This document shows positions 11,604 to 24,486 of a DNA stretch of 64,000 nt, one piece after another; position 1 is the stretch's first letter; each line of letters begins with the position of its first letter. A program made the translations under genes and the position numbers. The DNA is from Avena insularis. Lineage: Eukaryota > Streptophyta > Magnoliopsida > Poales > Poaceae. The stretch covers positions 336,705,527-336,769,526 of the forward strand of contig CM042693.1 in NCBI GenBank assembly GCA_023614405.1, written 5' to 3'. The notes beneath the pieces are model-generated. The model was not told where the DNA came from. It saw nothing but the letters and a program-made list of their open reading frames with translations, and did not search any database.

Positions 11604-13416
11604 TATTGGGGTTCAAGGGCAAAAAACAAAAAAATTCCTACGATCGAAACCCTAATGCCAGGATATATCTACTAGTAATACAGTAACGGAAGAGGATACG
11701 GTATTCATAGCTTTGAAGACCGAACGGGGTTAACGTACCGCGGGGAACGTGGTTGATGAAGTTGTCCCAACGTTGACCACATGGTCACGAAGTCCAACAG
11801 TCCTGACAACTTCTAGCACCGAAAACACGGCGCCGCCCGAGGGAGTCACACACGTACGATGCTTGACGACTCCCGCTTCTCCCTGATCCAGTCGAGATTG
11901 CGGAAGTATATCTCCCGACTCCGACAAGGGAGAGAGAGAGAGAGGCTATCAAAGACTTTGCTTATTGTATTGTGTATTTAGTCCTTATATGGACACCTCT
12001 ATATATAGGCGGAGGGAGGTGTTCCCTTTCCTTTAGGTGCCCCATGTGAGACTAAAAAACAAGGAAAAAAAGGGAAATCATGTGCTTCTAGCCTGGTCGT
12101 AGATTCCAAAGACGCCGGGCCGGTGAGGATGAGGAGGCGGCCGGGTGGGTCACAGACCACCACGAGCCAGCCTAGCGTGCCAGCCTGCCTGGCTCCCTGC
12201 GAGCTCCCTATGGGTCGGGGTTGAGCCGGTTGTGGTGGCGGCTGGTAGCTGCCTTCGTCCCGCGTATCCATATTACTTACTGCCCACGTGGGCTGGTTAA
12301 ATCAGTCCTTTTTTTGCTATTTCTTTTTTACTTTTCTTGTAGTTTCTTTTTAAATAAAATCCCTTCGAGGTTTTTGCCTAATAAAAAAAATGCATTTGTA
12401 GGTTTTTATTTAAATATTTATTTAGAATATATTAATTCACAATTAACATATAATAAATATATATTTAAATTATCATTTATTCGAAACTCCTTTCAGTCTC
12501 TTTCTTCATTTCTTTCTTCGAACACCTTCGGTTTTCCCCAGAACAATTCTGGTATCTCTCTCCCTCTCTTTTCTTCGGTGATTCTGAATAAGCCGATAAC
12601 GATATCTAAGCTTCGTCAAACCCTTAAGCGTGCTACCCAACGGTTCGGGAACACTCCAGGCATGATCGAAACTCCTTACCCATGATGACCACCTGTGCAT
12701 TCCACGAAACTTGTCGTTAAACCATAAACATTATGTTGTATTCCTTTTGTCTCTATGATACTTGTATTATCCGAGATTTGATCAATGATATCACCATGTC
12801 AGGTTCAACCTCATTACTGACAATATCTAGTTTACTCGATCCGATAAGTGATATTCTCGTGACCTAGTCACGTGCTATGCAGCTTATGGATATAACTCAT
12901 CCGAGTGGGTCTAGAGTATCTTCCGCCACGCGGATAGATAAATCCTGCTCTTGACGCATATGCCTCTGCTTGTTCCTTCGAATACCCAATGTCACCCTTA
13001 TGATCACCATTCCACCGAGTAACGTTGGGTGCCATTAAAGTATTCTCGGAAGACATTGATTAGATATGGTCTCACGGTCTAAGGAACGAGTCACTATGTT
13101 TCTTAATCATCGCAACTTGGACTTTGTGACATGATCGTGCTACGATGCTTTAGATAGGGTATGTTCACTATCTCATTCTCCGATGAGACGTTTCCATTGT
13201 CAATTGACGCCGAGACAACAACATGATCAAAAAACCTTGATCATCCGTTGACCAATGAACCGGTGACTAGAGTTCACTAGGAACTACTGGTTGTCTGTAT
13301 ATCACACCTGCATTGACGTTTTCATTCAATATAGTTATAACATGATATAAAACTTAATCATAAACTTTATAAAATATGATAATAATCGATATTATTATTT
13401 GTCTCTAGTTATAGCA
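11604..13416 (-). mobile_element. Copia-type LTR (BARE/Angela-like texture), minus orientation, probably solo
   Basis: Read on the minus strand it starts TGCTATAACTAGAGAC. It then shows the stereotyped order of Triticeae Copia LTRs: an AT-rich start, GACCGTGAGACCAT, GGTGACATTGGGTATTCG, GGATTTATCTATCCG, a TATATA block near 12000 and an AAAAATTCCTACGATCG-type block near 11640. No internal pol follows on either side, so it is probably a solo LTR. The right edge is fairly clear (13416), the left edge only approximate, and no target duplication could be matched. Confidence 0.6.
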
Positions 13417-15258
13417 CCGATGAAGAATCCGGTGGCAAAGTCGGCCTCCGCTGCCTTATCTCGCTCGGCTTTGGCCGTGGCCGCAGAAACTCGCGTAGCC
13501 ATGGCTCGTGGGTTCATGGCCGAATCCAACTGTGGTCGGGCAGAAGTGGAATCACATGGGAGCCAACTGTCGCGTCGTTCATGGTGGCACATCCGCGGCC
13601 ACACCGATGCCTCCGGTTGCGCCCCGTCCTGCCAATCGCAAAAAAGTGACAACCGCCAGGGCTGCAAGCCTCGCCCCGCCCCGGCCACCTCGTCTAGGTA
13701 TGAATTTTCCCTTTCCTAAACGGTGATTTGTGAGTTCTGGAGATTTCCGGTTGCTGATGCGTTGTTCATACTTGTAGCGTTGATTCGCAAGATCTTTCCT
13801 TTTCGTATGTCAAGATGCTCAATACGAACTCGGTGGACATTGACACCACCACCCCACTAGATGGGAGATGATAGTCAAACTAGAGGATATGAAGGCAATG
13901 AAGGAACTCATGGCCAAGGAAAACAAGACCATGACGATGAATCCAACAAACATGGACTCATACCAATTGGAATGGTGAAAGCTAGCAACAATGGAGATTT
14001 TGGAGAGAAGGAAGAAATCTCTTATACGCGATGGTGGTGGTCACTACTATAAAAACAGTTATAGGTGTTCCATGTACCCATGGTGCATATGGTAGATAGT
14101 GTGCCTCACAAGCAAATAGCCGTGGTGCATATTCTGGAAGTGCTCCACGGGTAAGTCACATACCCGTAGCGCACATGTCGCAAGTGCGCCACCATGATGT
14201 GTGGGCCAGGGCACAAGAGGTCGCACCCCACTGGCCATCCACACCAACTCCACCCACCCTGTGGAGTGTGGACGGCCTTTTAGTTTTGTAAAAAAATAAA
14301 ATAAAATGATAGACACTTCAAAAAATATAATCCTTTTAGATATAGGGAGATAATAAGGTCTAGTTTGTAGGAAAATTAATAAACATAAATTTTGATTTTG
14401 TTTGCAAAAAAATCATGCCACGGTAAAACAGCCATAACTTCTGCATGCAATGTCAAATTTTTTTAATATATCAAAATAACGAGCATAAAATTTCGCATCC
14501 GCTCGCAACCACCTCTGGTCTTGTAGCGATTTTTTAGATTCTCAAAATTCAAAAAAGATAAAAAGTTATAGCAAAAGAAGATTTTTTCCCTACATGGTGC
14601 GTCACGTGTAAGTTTGGATGGGATTCAAATTTGAATCCCACCCGGCCACCTACCCCTTCTACCCTCATTCTCCTTCTCCTTTCACCTCTCATCCTTCTCC
14701 TTTTCTCCTACTCCTCTCTTCCTCCTCCTCCTCCTTCTCCTCTTCTCCGACCACACCTCCTCCGTCCGTCTCCTACGACCACACCTCCTCTGGCCGCCAC
14801 CTCCTCCAATTGCACCTCCTTTGTCCGCCACCTCCTCCGACCGCACCTTCTCTGACCGCCACCTCCTCCAGCTGCACCTCCTCTGGTGAGGGCTAGCGCG
14901 GCCACGGCCTCCCGCACCTCTCTTCGATGGTAGGTTATGGCCACGACCACCATGCTCTGGCAAGGCGACACGACAACGACTATGTGCGAACTCGATTGCT
15001 TTTCCAATTCAAAATGAGGGTGTTTTCTATATTTTTTTGTTTTTCAAAAAACATAATGTGCCACGATAATTTTGTTACCCGTAGCGTACCAGGTAGTACG
15101 CTACGGGTAAACAAGTTGCCCATAGCACGAGCCTAGTGGAGCACATGTAGTGCCCTATGGGTAACCAAAACCGGTGCCCTATGGTAAACTTTTCCCTAGT
15201 AGTGGGTGAGTCTTACATGAGTGGTGGTGGTGCCTTGGATGGCGATGGTCTTGTTTGA
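13417..15258 (+). pseudogene. Broken host-type coding sequence (NAM-associated-like C-terminus), interrupted by a CACTA element
   Basis: From about 13790 one frame reads a charged, Met/Lys-rich stretch (RWEMIVKLEDMKAMKELMAK, then MNPTNMDSYQLEW). This resembles the C-terminal part of grass proteins annotated as NAM-associated or SANT-like. A TGA follows the W where a second Trp would be expected (13976-13978). The frame then continues (EILERRKKSLIRDGGG) to 14041, where the CACTA element begins. Past that element and one target copy the same frame resumes at 15205 as a Gly-rich tail and stops at TGA 15256-15258. An upstream Ala/Arg/Pro-rich stretch at 13417-13700 may be an earlier exon. Frame continuity across the insertion is seen directly; the family name is tentative. 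Confidence 0.45.
14042..15204. mobile_element. Non-autonomous CACTA transposon, 1,163 bp
   Basis: Starts CACTACTATAAAAACAG and ends TTTTCCCTAGTAGTG, the inverted CACTA terminus, with a 3-bp target duplication GGT on each side (14039-14041 and 15205-15207). Subterminal arrays of the words CCCGTAGCGCAC, GTAGCGTAC and GCCCTATGGGTAA in both orientations lie near both ends, as expected for transposase-binding repeats. The middle has no transposase, only low-complexity CT-rich DNA (14640-14890). It interrupts the coding-like sequence described above. Confidence 0.92.
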
Positions 15259-16001
15259 TCTCCTTCGGAAAGCTCATGCGGTGATGGTGTAAGTTTTTGA
15301 ATCACTCTACGCGATGAAGATTTGCTCATATGTTTGGTCCCGTTAATTGGAACAATGTGATGTTTAAACTGATCAGTTTGTCTTCGTACTATCTATCAAT
15401 GTTGAAATTGCTGAAAATTAGTCAATTTAAGTTACCGGGCCAGCGACACGAAACATATCGAGTGCTACAACGCATGGAGTATTCCCAGTACTCCGTACTC
15501 CAGTGTAATTTGGCACATCCAAAAAGTTCATAAAAATTATGAAAAAAATCCATAATATTCGTGATACATGGATCTACTATATCCAAAAAATCGTAATCTA
15601 AACTTTATTTATAGTTTGGTGATAAAAAGATAATTCTGGTGTAAATATTGCTAATGGGTTACCCGCAAAACAAATGCTAATGGGCCAATGGTCAAAATTA
15701 GGTGTCCTATTATTCACGGCTATATTTGATTTTTTTGTTTCTAGATCGGTGTTTTGAAATTGGATTCTTTTTTTTTGCATGATTGATATATGTCCTTCCC
15801 ATGCCATGATATATTATATATTTATTTGATTTTTTCATAAATTTTAGTCCGATATTTCAAAATTTTGAGCATCTAGAGTATATGTGTCAGAGTACTTGAT
15901 ATGTCCTGGGGACGACATGGAGGCCATTGGGGGATTTGCTTTGGGGATCGTCGGTGATAATGAGTTAATGCACTCATTCCTTTGTCATTGTCAATCTTCC
16001 T
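15259..16001. other. AT-rich unassigned DNA
   Basis: No ORF with a recognisable domain, and no terminal repeats were identified. It lies between the broken host-type gene and the 3' end of retroposon copy 1. Confidence 0.4.
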
Positions 16002-17116
16002 CGAAACAGGCATACGCCTAGCTATATTAATATAGCAATCAAGATTGAGGTTGTTGTTGGACCAAACAGCACAACACTTAAAAGAAAAACAAAAAAGACC
16101 AAAAAAAAAAAACAAAGCCGACAACAGTGGCTTGACGACAAACGATGACCCGCAACCGCTATGTCCTCCGAAGAATTTTCACCACGCTCCTAGCACTCCG
16201 AAGTGTCACGCACCAAGCAGCACCTCCAAGAAGGAAGCGACGAAGATGCTGCTGCCCGGACTACTCCTATGGTTTTCCCCGGTACACTACAAGAGGTGGG
16301 AAAGAGGTACACCCGAGGCCCTTCATGAAGGAAGGTGACATCCGCAGGCGTCACCGCGTCGGTGTCTAGTTGACAAGGATTTTCCCTGACCCCTAAAAAA
16401 AACCACACTCCCGAACTCTTCGAAGGCTCCACCAAGATCGACCGCCCACCAGCATAGGCCACCACAGCCTTGCAATCAACCCCGACATCTCACTGCGACC
16501 CACGTTGCGAGGACGGCAAGAACAAAAAAGGAGGAACATCGGCGAGAGTCGGGGTATAGCAACACGCGGGAGGGAACTTCCTCCACCACCTTCTGGCGGT
16601 AGCCGACCAGATGCAGCGGGAGGGGCAAACCAGACCCTCACTGGTCCAGCCGAGCCCAAATGGGCGCGTGAAGCCCTTCCACCGCACTTCGGCAAGGGTG
16701 CCACTGTCCACGCCAACTCCAACACTAGTCCCTCCTCCTACTACTAGAAGATACACCACCGCAGATTCCCGCTGCCAAGTAGCAACACCATCGTCCTCGT
16801 GTCCACCCGGGCTTGCCGGACCACCGCCAGTCTGAGGAGCAACACCACGAGCTGCCTCCCAGAGCCACCTCCGTTGGAGGACCGCCTTCACATACCACCT
16901 TCTAGGGACACCTCCTCGGCTTCCACGATCTCGCGCTCACGGGTTGGCAAACACGACCATGACGGGTCCATTGGCGTAGACGTGAGAGGTCGGCACACGA
17001 AGACTAGCCTAGGCAGGAGGAAGCCGACGAGCACAACAACCACGCGTGCTACGTGCAAGTCAAGCTCACAAACCATGGCTATGGATGCCATCTGGCCACC
17101 AGATCTGGACCCGCCT
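16002..17116 (-). mobile_element. Retroposon copy 1 (LINE-like, no RT), 3' part; split by the Gypsy element
   Basis: On the minus strand this ends ...GCCTGTTTCG at 16002, like the 3' terminus of copy 2 (AAAGCCTATTTCG). Long blocks align with copy 2 at 31600-32560: CAAAGCCGACAAC, CAAGCAGCACCTCCAAGAAG, CTGCTGCCCGGACTA and GCGTCACCGCGTCGGTGTC. It has no reverse transcriptase. It is cut at 17116 by the Gypsy insertion and resumes at 30825. A target duplication was not resolved for this copy. Confidence 0.6.
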
Positions 17117-19886
17117 TGCGATGACCCAGCATACCACTGCATGTGTAGTACACTATAGTCGTTGACATGACACCCACAGAACACCATTCCGTAAATATCA
17201 CATCCCTTAGAGTGGTACAACAGAAACATTGCGGGTCCATATTACAAACATTCACACATTATTATTATTACAATACCAGAAGTTCAAGACTTCAAAAGGT
17301 TTCAACTTACAAACCAAAATATAAAGTGTTTCAGCGAAATTTAAAAATAGAAACTCCGACTAGAAGTTGAGCTCAGCAGCTTATTCTATAGAGTTCATGT
17401 TGCTCGGCTCCGTTGATTACTACTAACTAGGATACTTAGTTGGACTCGTTATCGTCAACACCATAGAGGATTTCCTAATCCACTCCTTCAACACCTCCTG
17501 ACAGGTCAGGCTCCTCGTAGAACACATCTTCTTGACATTCAGCTGCATACATTGACACGTCTTCGGGATCCTCAGAGTCTAAGCAAGGGATCAAATGAAA
17601 GGATGAGTAACAGCGTTACCCAACAAGTTCATTATATGCAAGGTGGGAAGTTTGATGCCCTAACTACCACCTCAGACTATAAATCCTTGGCACTATGCAG
17701 TTTTTGTAAATCTTTCTTCAAATATTTATTTTATTAAGAAATTCTATGACCATCAGCCTTCACAGGTTGACCAGAACTTTCATGGAGTTCCTTTCCTGCC
17801 GCGTTCGTAGCTCCTTCCCGGAACAGGGAGTAACAAGTTATAATTCTTACACTCTGCAGAGGTGCGTTACTTTACCCATGAGAGATCAACTCCTTGTTGC
17901 ACAACCGGACGTACTTTCCCATCCACAATTCCATGATGTGGGGCCCAGTAGTTGGTCCAAGCCAATCACTTCCCCCTTCACGACCTCACATGCCTCCTTG
18001 GTGTACACCATGCCCACATAATGAATTACGGCAATGGTTTGTATAAACCGTTAGATGCCTGAACTATCGTGGGACGATGAGGGTTTCCACCCATATGCTG
18101 CATATCCTCTACGAATTACTAATTAATATGCACGCTACGAGGATAACTGCCACGACCTGCACATTCGGCTTCATGCGAGAGGAAGAAGATACAGCTGACT
18201 TCCCCGTCCCATTCCAAATCTCATGGCTAACGCGTAATATACGGCGCTAGAATCACTGATGTCAGGGGTTATTAAGTCCCTAACTGATCATCATTGTTGC
18301 AAATAGAACCCTAAGTTCTATTGCTCCATTATATCATCACTTAGGATGATATCTATGATTTCTTTATTTGTGAAAATAATATTTTCTTTCTTTAGAGTAT
18401 ATATGATAACACACTATTTGCAAATACTTTGATAAAGACTCTTCAAAGGATATGAGCAAGTGATGAACTTGCCTTGTGATGGCAAGGTAGTGAAGTCTGA
18501 TGCTTGCACTGGACCTTGAGCTTCTATGTCTACAAAAACATCATTATTGCCCGGTAAGGACAATATTTAAAGAAGTAAAATGATTATGCAAAGTAATGTA
18601 ATGCATCATTTACCTTGATATGCATTCTCCCCATTATTATAAAAATTCTTTTTTAATAATAAAGGATTTATAAATATTAATTTTTAATATTTATAATATA
18701 ATATTGTATTCTTTTATTTTATTTCCCTTTTATTTGACTTTTATTGATTTAATAATTCGAATTATCACTTAAATATCAAAAAAAAATTAAATATTTGTTT
18801 AGTATTTTTCTAAAATACTACAATATTAATATATAATGAAAGTGATTTTTATTTATTTTTATCATCTTTCAATAATTTTTGTAAAATTCCATAAGGAATA
18901 TATAAATTACAAAATTCTTAATAAAATTTATATGTCTAAAATTTTATCTCTTAATTTATTTGGATAGTTTGGATTATTGTGAATCCAAAAATACTTTATT
19001 TATATTTTTTGGACTTTTATTTCATTTTCTAGAATTTAATTAAGTTTAGGGGCATTTTGGTCTTTTCCTATTTATTAAAACAGACTCTAAATGACTTGGG
19101 CTGACCATTTGGGTTTATTGGACCCTTGTGGCCCAGTAGGGCAAGGTCAAAACAGCACCCCGAAGGGTTTTCTACCACCCATTTCTCACTCATTGCCTTC
19201 TCTCTCGAGCTCACCCTCTCCTTCTCCTTCCCCGACCCGTGGTCGATTGGTGTCGCCATGGCGATTCCCGCCGTCGTGGACCGCCCTGGCCGCCGCCGTG
19301 GTGCAGTAAGAGGTTGTCGACCCTGCTCTTCCCTCCTGTCCAACTGGATTTGGACATGGAGCCTTCCTGTGACCAGATCGATGTCATCCTGAACCCTAGG
19401 GTTTGGGGTTGGCGTTGATCCTGGCGCCGCCGTTGCTGTCGTGTGCTGGGGTGATTCACCTTGCCCCTAGGCGTGGATATGATCGCTGTCGTGGTGCCGT
19501 ATGGGTTGCAAGGCGCCGCCATGGTCGCTACCATCTCCTCTTCTAATCTACAGCGAGGACCTTTGGTGAGTGGTTCCTCTCCCTCTCATGCACTCTTTGC
19601 TAGGCCATCCTATAATAGATGTTGGTAGTGACCTTCCTGGTGATTGTCTGGTCCTGATTAGGGTTCATACCCTGCTGTTGATTAAATACTGATGAATTGG
19701 ATCATGTGTTGATGACCTCTGAATCTGTTAAGTGGTGACTAGCTATGGCTTACTGGTGATGATTAGCTGTGGTGATGCTACTGGTTTACTGCTGATGATT
19801 CCATGGTTAAATTTCATATGATTTAGATGGTAAAGTTGTTCTGGAAACAATACTTGGTAAAGCTAGTGGTTTTGATAACTTACCAC
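17117..19886 (-). repeat. Truncated 3' LTR of the Gypsy element
   Basis: Aligns base for base, with scattered differences and small indels, to 25951-28766 of the intact LTR, starting TGCGATGACCCAGCATACCACTG. The match stops abruptly after TTACCAC (19886), where pol sequence begins. The missing part corresponds to 28767-30819 of the other LTR, plus the end of pol and the polypurine tract. This is one deletion. Confidence 0.93.
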
Positions 19887-22800
19887 CTGATGTGTGATTG
19901 CATCATCTGGAACTTTCAAACATTTGCGAAGTTGTGACACATGGAAAACATTGTGCACTTGAGCCAATCTTGATCGTAACTCTAAAGCATAAGCTATAGT
20001 TTTGTTCTGACTCAATATCTTGAATAGTCTGATGTATCTTGGACTCAATTTTCCTTTAACTCCGAACCTTTTCACCCCTTTCATTGGACTTACTTTCAAG
20101 TATACCATGTCTCCCACTTCTGGATGCCAAGATCTTCGACTTTGATTAGCATAACTTTTCTACCTACTCTAGGCTATTTTCAGTCTATCCTTGATCTTAT
20201 CAATGATATCTTGTCTTTCCTTGATATAGTCTGGCGCAAATTCTTTGTTGCTTCCAGGCTCATACCAACATATTGGTGATCTACACTTCCTTCCAAACAG
20301 AACCTGATATGGAGCTGCCTTCAGACTACTCTGATAGCTATTATTGTAGGAAAATTCTGCCAATGGTAGATGATCTTCCCATGTACCTCCAAAATCTAAT
20401 GCACAAACCCTTAACATGTCTTCTAGTATTTGATTTGTTCTTTCTGTTTGTCCTCCTGTCTCTGGATGATAGGTTGTGCTAAAATCTAACTTTGAACCAA
20501 GTGCTTCATGCAATTGCTTCCAAAATGTTGAAGTAAACACTGATCCCCTATCAGTTACGATATTTTTGGGTACTCCATGCTTACTTACTATCTCTTTGAT
20601 GTAAACTTCTACTAACTTCTCGGCATTATCTTTTTGATTTACCGAAATAAAATGTGCACTTTTAGTAAGTCTGTCCACAATTACCCAGATCATATCCTTT
20701 CGTTTCGGTGTCATGGGCAATCCTGTGATGAAGTCCATACCTATTTCCTCCCACTTCCACTCAGGAATTTCCAAAGGTTGTAATGGTCCTGCTGCACTTT
20801 GATGTTCAGCCTTCACCCTTTGGCAAGTATGACATTCTGATACATATTTAGCAATGTCCCTTTTCATGTTATTCCACCAGAATAGTTCTTTCAAATCCAT
20901 ATACATCTTAGTACATCCTAGATGTATAGAGTACGGTGTTACATGTGCTTCTCTGAGTATGACATCATGAATCTCAGTCACATCTGGAACACATAGACGG
21001 TTTTGAAACCATAAGGACTCATAATCTCCAAGGTGAAAAACTGATTTTTGCCCTTGAGATATCCTCCAAATTTCCTCAGGAATAAAAGGATCTTCTGCTT
21101 GATGTCTAAAAATTTTGTGCTTAAGATCACTGTCCTGCTCTGCAACTACCTGCATTGTAGCTAATCCTCCAAGAACCTCTGTTGTAATGAATTGAAGCTC
21201 TAATCTTTCCAAGTCCATCTGTAACTCTTTTGGTAGCTCCCTATTGCTAGGTTGAATATCTGCACTCTTTCTGCTTAAAGCATCAGCTACAACATTTGCG
21301 TTTCCTGGAGTATAGTTGATTGTTAAATCATAATCTTTGATTAGTTCCAACCAACGCTTCTGTCTCATATTCAATTCCTTTTGAGTGAAGAAATATTTGA
21401 GACTTTTATGGTCATTGTATAACTCACATCTAGCTCCATATAGAAAATGCCTCCATCCTTTTAGCGCAAAAACCACTGCTGCTAACTCTAAATCACGAGT
21501 TGGATAATTGACTTCATGTGGTTTCAGTTGTCTTGAACCATAAGCAATCACTTTCCGATATTGCATTAACACACAATCTAGACCTTCTTTAGATGCATCA
21601 CAGTATACTGTGAAGTCCTTTCCTATTTCAGGAACTGCTAAGATTGGAGTTGTGGTTAACCTGGTCTTCAACTCCTGAAAACTTGCTTCACACTTCTCAT
21701 ACCAATTGAATGGTGTATTCTTTCTTAACAATTTGGTCATTGGTCCAGCTATTTTGGAGAAACCTTCAATGAATCTCCTATAATAACCAGCCATTCCTAA
21801 GAAACCTCGAATTTGCTTCACATTAGTTGGTGCAGTCCACTCTAATACTGACTGAACTTTAGATGGATTTACAGCAATTCCATCTTTACTGATCACATGG
21901 CCGAGGAATTCTACCTCATCTAGCCAAAATTCACACTTACTGAACTTAGCATAAAGTTTATGTTCCCTTTGTGTCTGCAATGCTACTCTCAAATGACCAG
22001 CATGCTCTTCCTTATCCTTGGAATATATCAGAATATCATCAATAAAGACTATGACGAACTTATCCAAATATGGCATGAAGATTTTGTTCATCAAATTCAT
22101 GAATATTGCAGGTGCATTGGTCAAACCAAATGGTACTACCAGATACTCATGGTGTCCATATCTTGAGACAAATGCTGTCTTTGGAACATCTTCTGGTTTG
22201 ATTTTTATTTGATGGTGTCCAGATCTTAAGTCGATCTTTGAGAATACTCCAGCTCCTTTTACTTGATCAAACAAATCTTGGATCCTTGGTAAAGTATACT
22301 TATTCTTGATAGTAACATTGTTCAGATTTCTATAATCTCCACACATCCTTCTTCCACCATCTCTCTTATCCACAAAGATTACTGGTGTTCCCCATGGAGA
22401 TACACTTTCCTGAATAAATCCTTTTATGGCTAACTCATCAATTTGCTCTTTGAGTTCTTTTAACTCTTTGGGTCCCATATAGTATGGTGCTTGAGCTATT
22501 GGTGCCGTACCAGGAATTAGATCAATAGTGAACTCTATCTCCCGATCTGGTGGCATTCCCGGTAGCTCTGCTGGAAAAACATCTTAAAACTCATATACTA
22601 TAGGAATATCTTCTAATTTGACCTCTTTCATTGAGTTCAACTGCAGATCCACCATAATATGACTGTGCTTATCTGCTTGGTAAACTATCCTTGCTCCACT
22701 TGGAGTTTTGATTGAGACAGTTTTCTCCTCACAATTTATCTGAGCCCCATGCTCCATCATCCAGTCCATCCCCAGTACTACAACAATTCCCTTCAAAGAA

Positions 22801-23010
22801 ATCACATAAAGGTCTGCGAAGTATGTACAACCACAGATCAAGATAACCTGATCTTGTTTTATGTGGCGTACAGTCACATTTCCCCCTGCCGTAACTACGG
22901 TCATAGGACTTTCTAACGTTGCCCTTCTAATCCCGAATTTATCACAGAATTCTTTAGAAATTAATGAAGTAGTTGCACCAGTATCAAATAGAACTTTGCC
23001 GGGATTGTAA
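19863..23010 (-). pseudogene. Gypsy pol: protease, RT, RNase H, integrase
   Basis: Protease active site LFDTGATTS near 22990 (minus strand), then VLGMDWM. A TAA at 22584 interrupts the frame before [14 protein letters not shown], then [10 protein letters not shown] with the catalytic DD. RNase [15 protein letters not shown]. Integrase: the HHCC zinc finger (HLGCTKM...CHTCQ), catalytic D in [10 protein letters not shown] in [11 protein letters not shown] in GGQTERTNQ, then a GPY/F-like region (GKLSPRYIRLFKI) and HNVFHVSQLRKC. Stop codons follow KIA at about 20169 and just beyond. The C-terminus past VPDDAITHQ is read out of LTR DNA because of the deletion at 19886. If a chromodomain existed, it is gone. 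Confidence 0.95.
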
Positions 23011-23028
23011 GGATATTGAGCGTACCTA

Positions 23029-24212
23029 TCACTGCATGCTCCGAATTATCCACCTCCTCGAGGGTTGCGCATACCAGCTTCCAGTAGGTCTGTTCCTCTT
23101 GCCATTGTTATTCTTGCCATTATTTCCTCCTTTATTGGGCTGTCCATTTCCTCCACTGGCTTGTCCTCCTCCCTTGGTAGGCCAACCTCCTGGTGGTTTA
23201 CTTGGACAATCGGGCTTGATATGCCCCTTCTGACCACAACCGTAACAGATCACTACAGGATTTTTGCATTCCCTCTGGAAATGCCCTGGAATTCCACAAT
23301 TGTTACAAATAACATTCCTTCTCGGATTGGATTGATTTACTTATTATTATTATTGCCATAGTTCTTGTTCCGAGGTTTGAACTCCAGATCATTGGGTTTC
23401 GGTTTGCTTGCCTGAATTCTCTTGGTTTCCTTCTTGGCTATCTTCCTCCTATCCTCTTGGACATTCTTATAATCATCTTCGAAAGTAATGGCTGCATCCA
23501 GCAACTGCTGATAAGTTTGGTTATTAGCTAACCTTAGCTGCATTTTCACAAATGGGTTTAACCCACGTAGGAAATGTTTCTTTCGCTTCTCTTCAGTGTT
23601 AACATCCTCCTCAGCATAACGAGACAGTTGACTAAACTCCCGGATGTACTTCATGACACTAGTATATCCCTGCTGAAGCTCCTCAAATTCTCTCCGCTTC
23701 AACTCCATAACACTTTCCGGAACATGATATTCACGGAATCTCTGCTTGAAATCCTCCCAGGTGAACTCCCTTCCTGGTTGTTGCATAGCCAACTGATTCT
23801 CCCACCATGATGCTACAGGTCCAGTCAGAAGATGAGTTGCATACCTCAATTTCTCCTCATCATTGCAACCTACAGTCTTCAATTTTCTTTCTGTATCTTC
23901 TAGCCAATCTTCTGCATTCATTTGTTCAGGGGCTGATGCAAAAGGTAACGGCCTTGCATTCTGGAAGTCAGATAGACTCACTCCTCCACCTTCAGGTGCC
24001 CTCTGATTTGCTCATCCCAGCAACTCTTCCATGAACTTGTTCTGGGTCTCTTGCATCATTTGCATGCACTGCATAAAGTTCTGCTCCATTAACAACCTCA
24101 TTGGTGGTGGTGGTGGCAATACTCCCTGATTTGCTGCATCTGCATCGGCCTTCTCCTTGGCCTCTCGCTCCATCCGTTGCTGCTCAGTTTTGATTTCTAC
24201 ACCCGTATCCAT
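23029..24212 (-). pseudogene. Gypsy gag with two CCHC zinc knuckles
   Basis: Begins MDTGVEIKTEQQRMERE. An in-frame TGA (24012-24014) follows ELLG, then the capsid-type block (AEDWLEDTERKLKTV, ATHLLTGPVASWWENQ, FREYHVPESVMELKRREFEEL, HFLRGLNP). A frameshift lies in an AAT repeat around 23340 (KNYGNNNNK). The other frame then carries two CX2CX4HX4C knuckles, CNNCGIPGHFQREC and CYGCGQKGHIKPDC, then a Gly/Asn/Lys-rich linker to the protease. It forms the particle core in working relatives; here it is inactivated. Confidence 0.92.
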
Positions 24213-24486
24213 GACCCTCTAGTCCCGCAACATAAAGCGAATACTCATAATTACATCATGCACATGTGTTCTGAGCTCGACTTTACGCACAGAACTAGTC
24301 ACACAATGAAGATCCAAAGAAAATCCAAATATGCATTTCACATATTATACATAATATCATAATAATACAAAGTCATTACAACATATACCATATAGGTATA
24401 ATCACAACACTACCTTATTTATCTAGCTATCTTATTTCTTGAGGTACAATACACGGTACTTGATACCTCTAACTAGTTGCCTACTT
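24213..24486. other. Spacer between extra ORF and gag of the Gypsy element
   Basis: Non-coding AT-rich spacer on the minus-strand element between the stop of the additional ORF and the gag start. No feature seen. Confidence 0.5.

Noticed and set aside
14618..15007. Pro/Ser- and Gly/Arg-rich ORFs inside the CACTA element
   Set aside because: They come from a CT-rich low-complexity stretch read on both strands.
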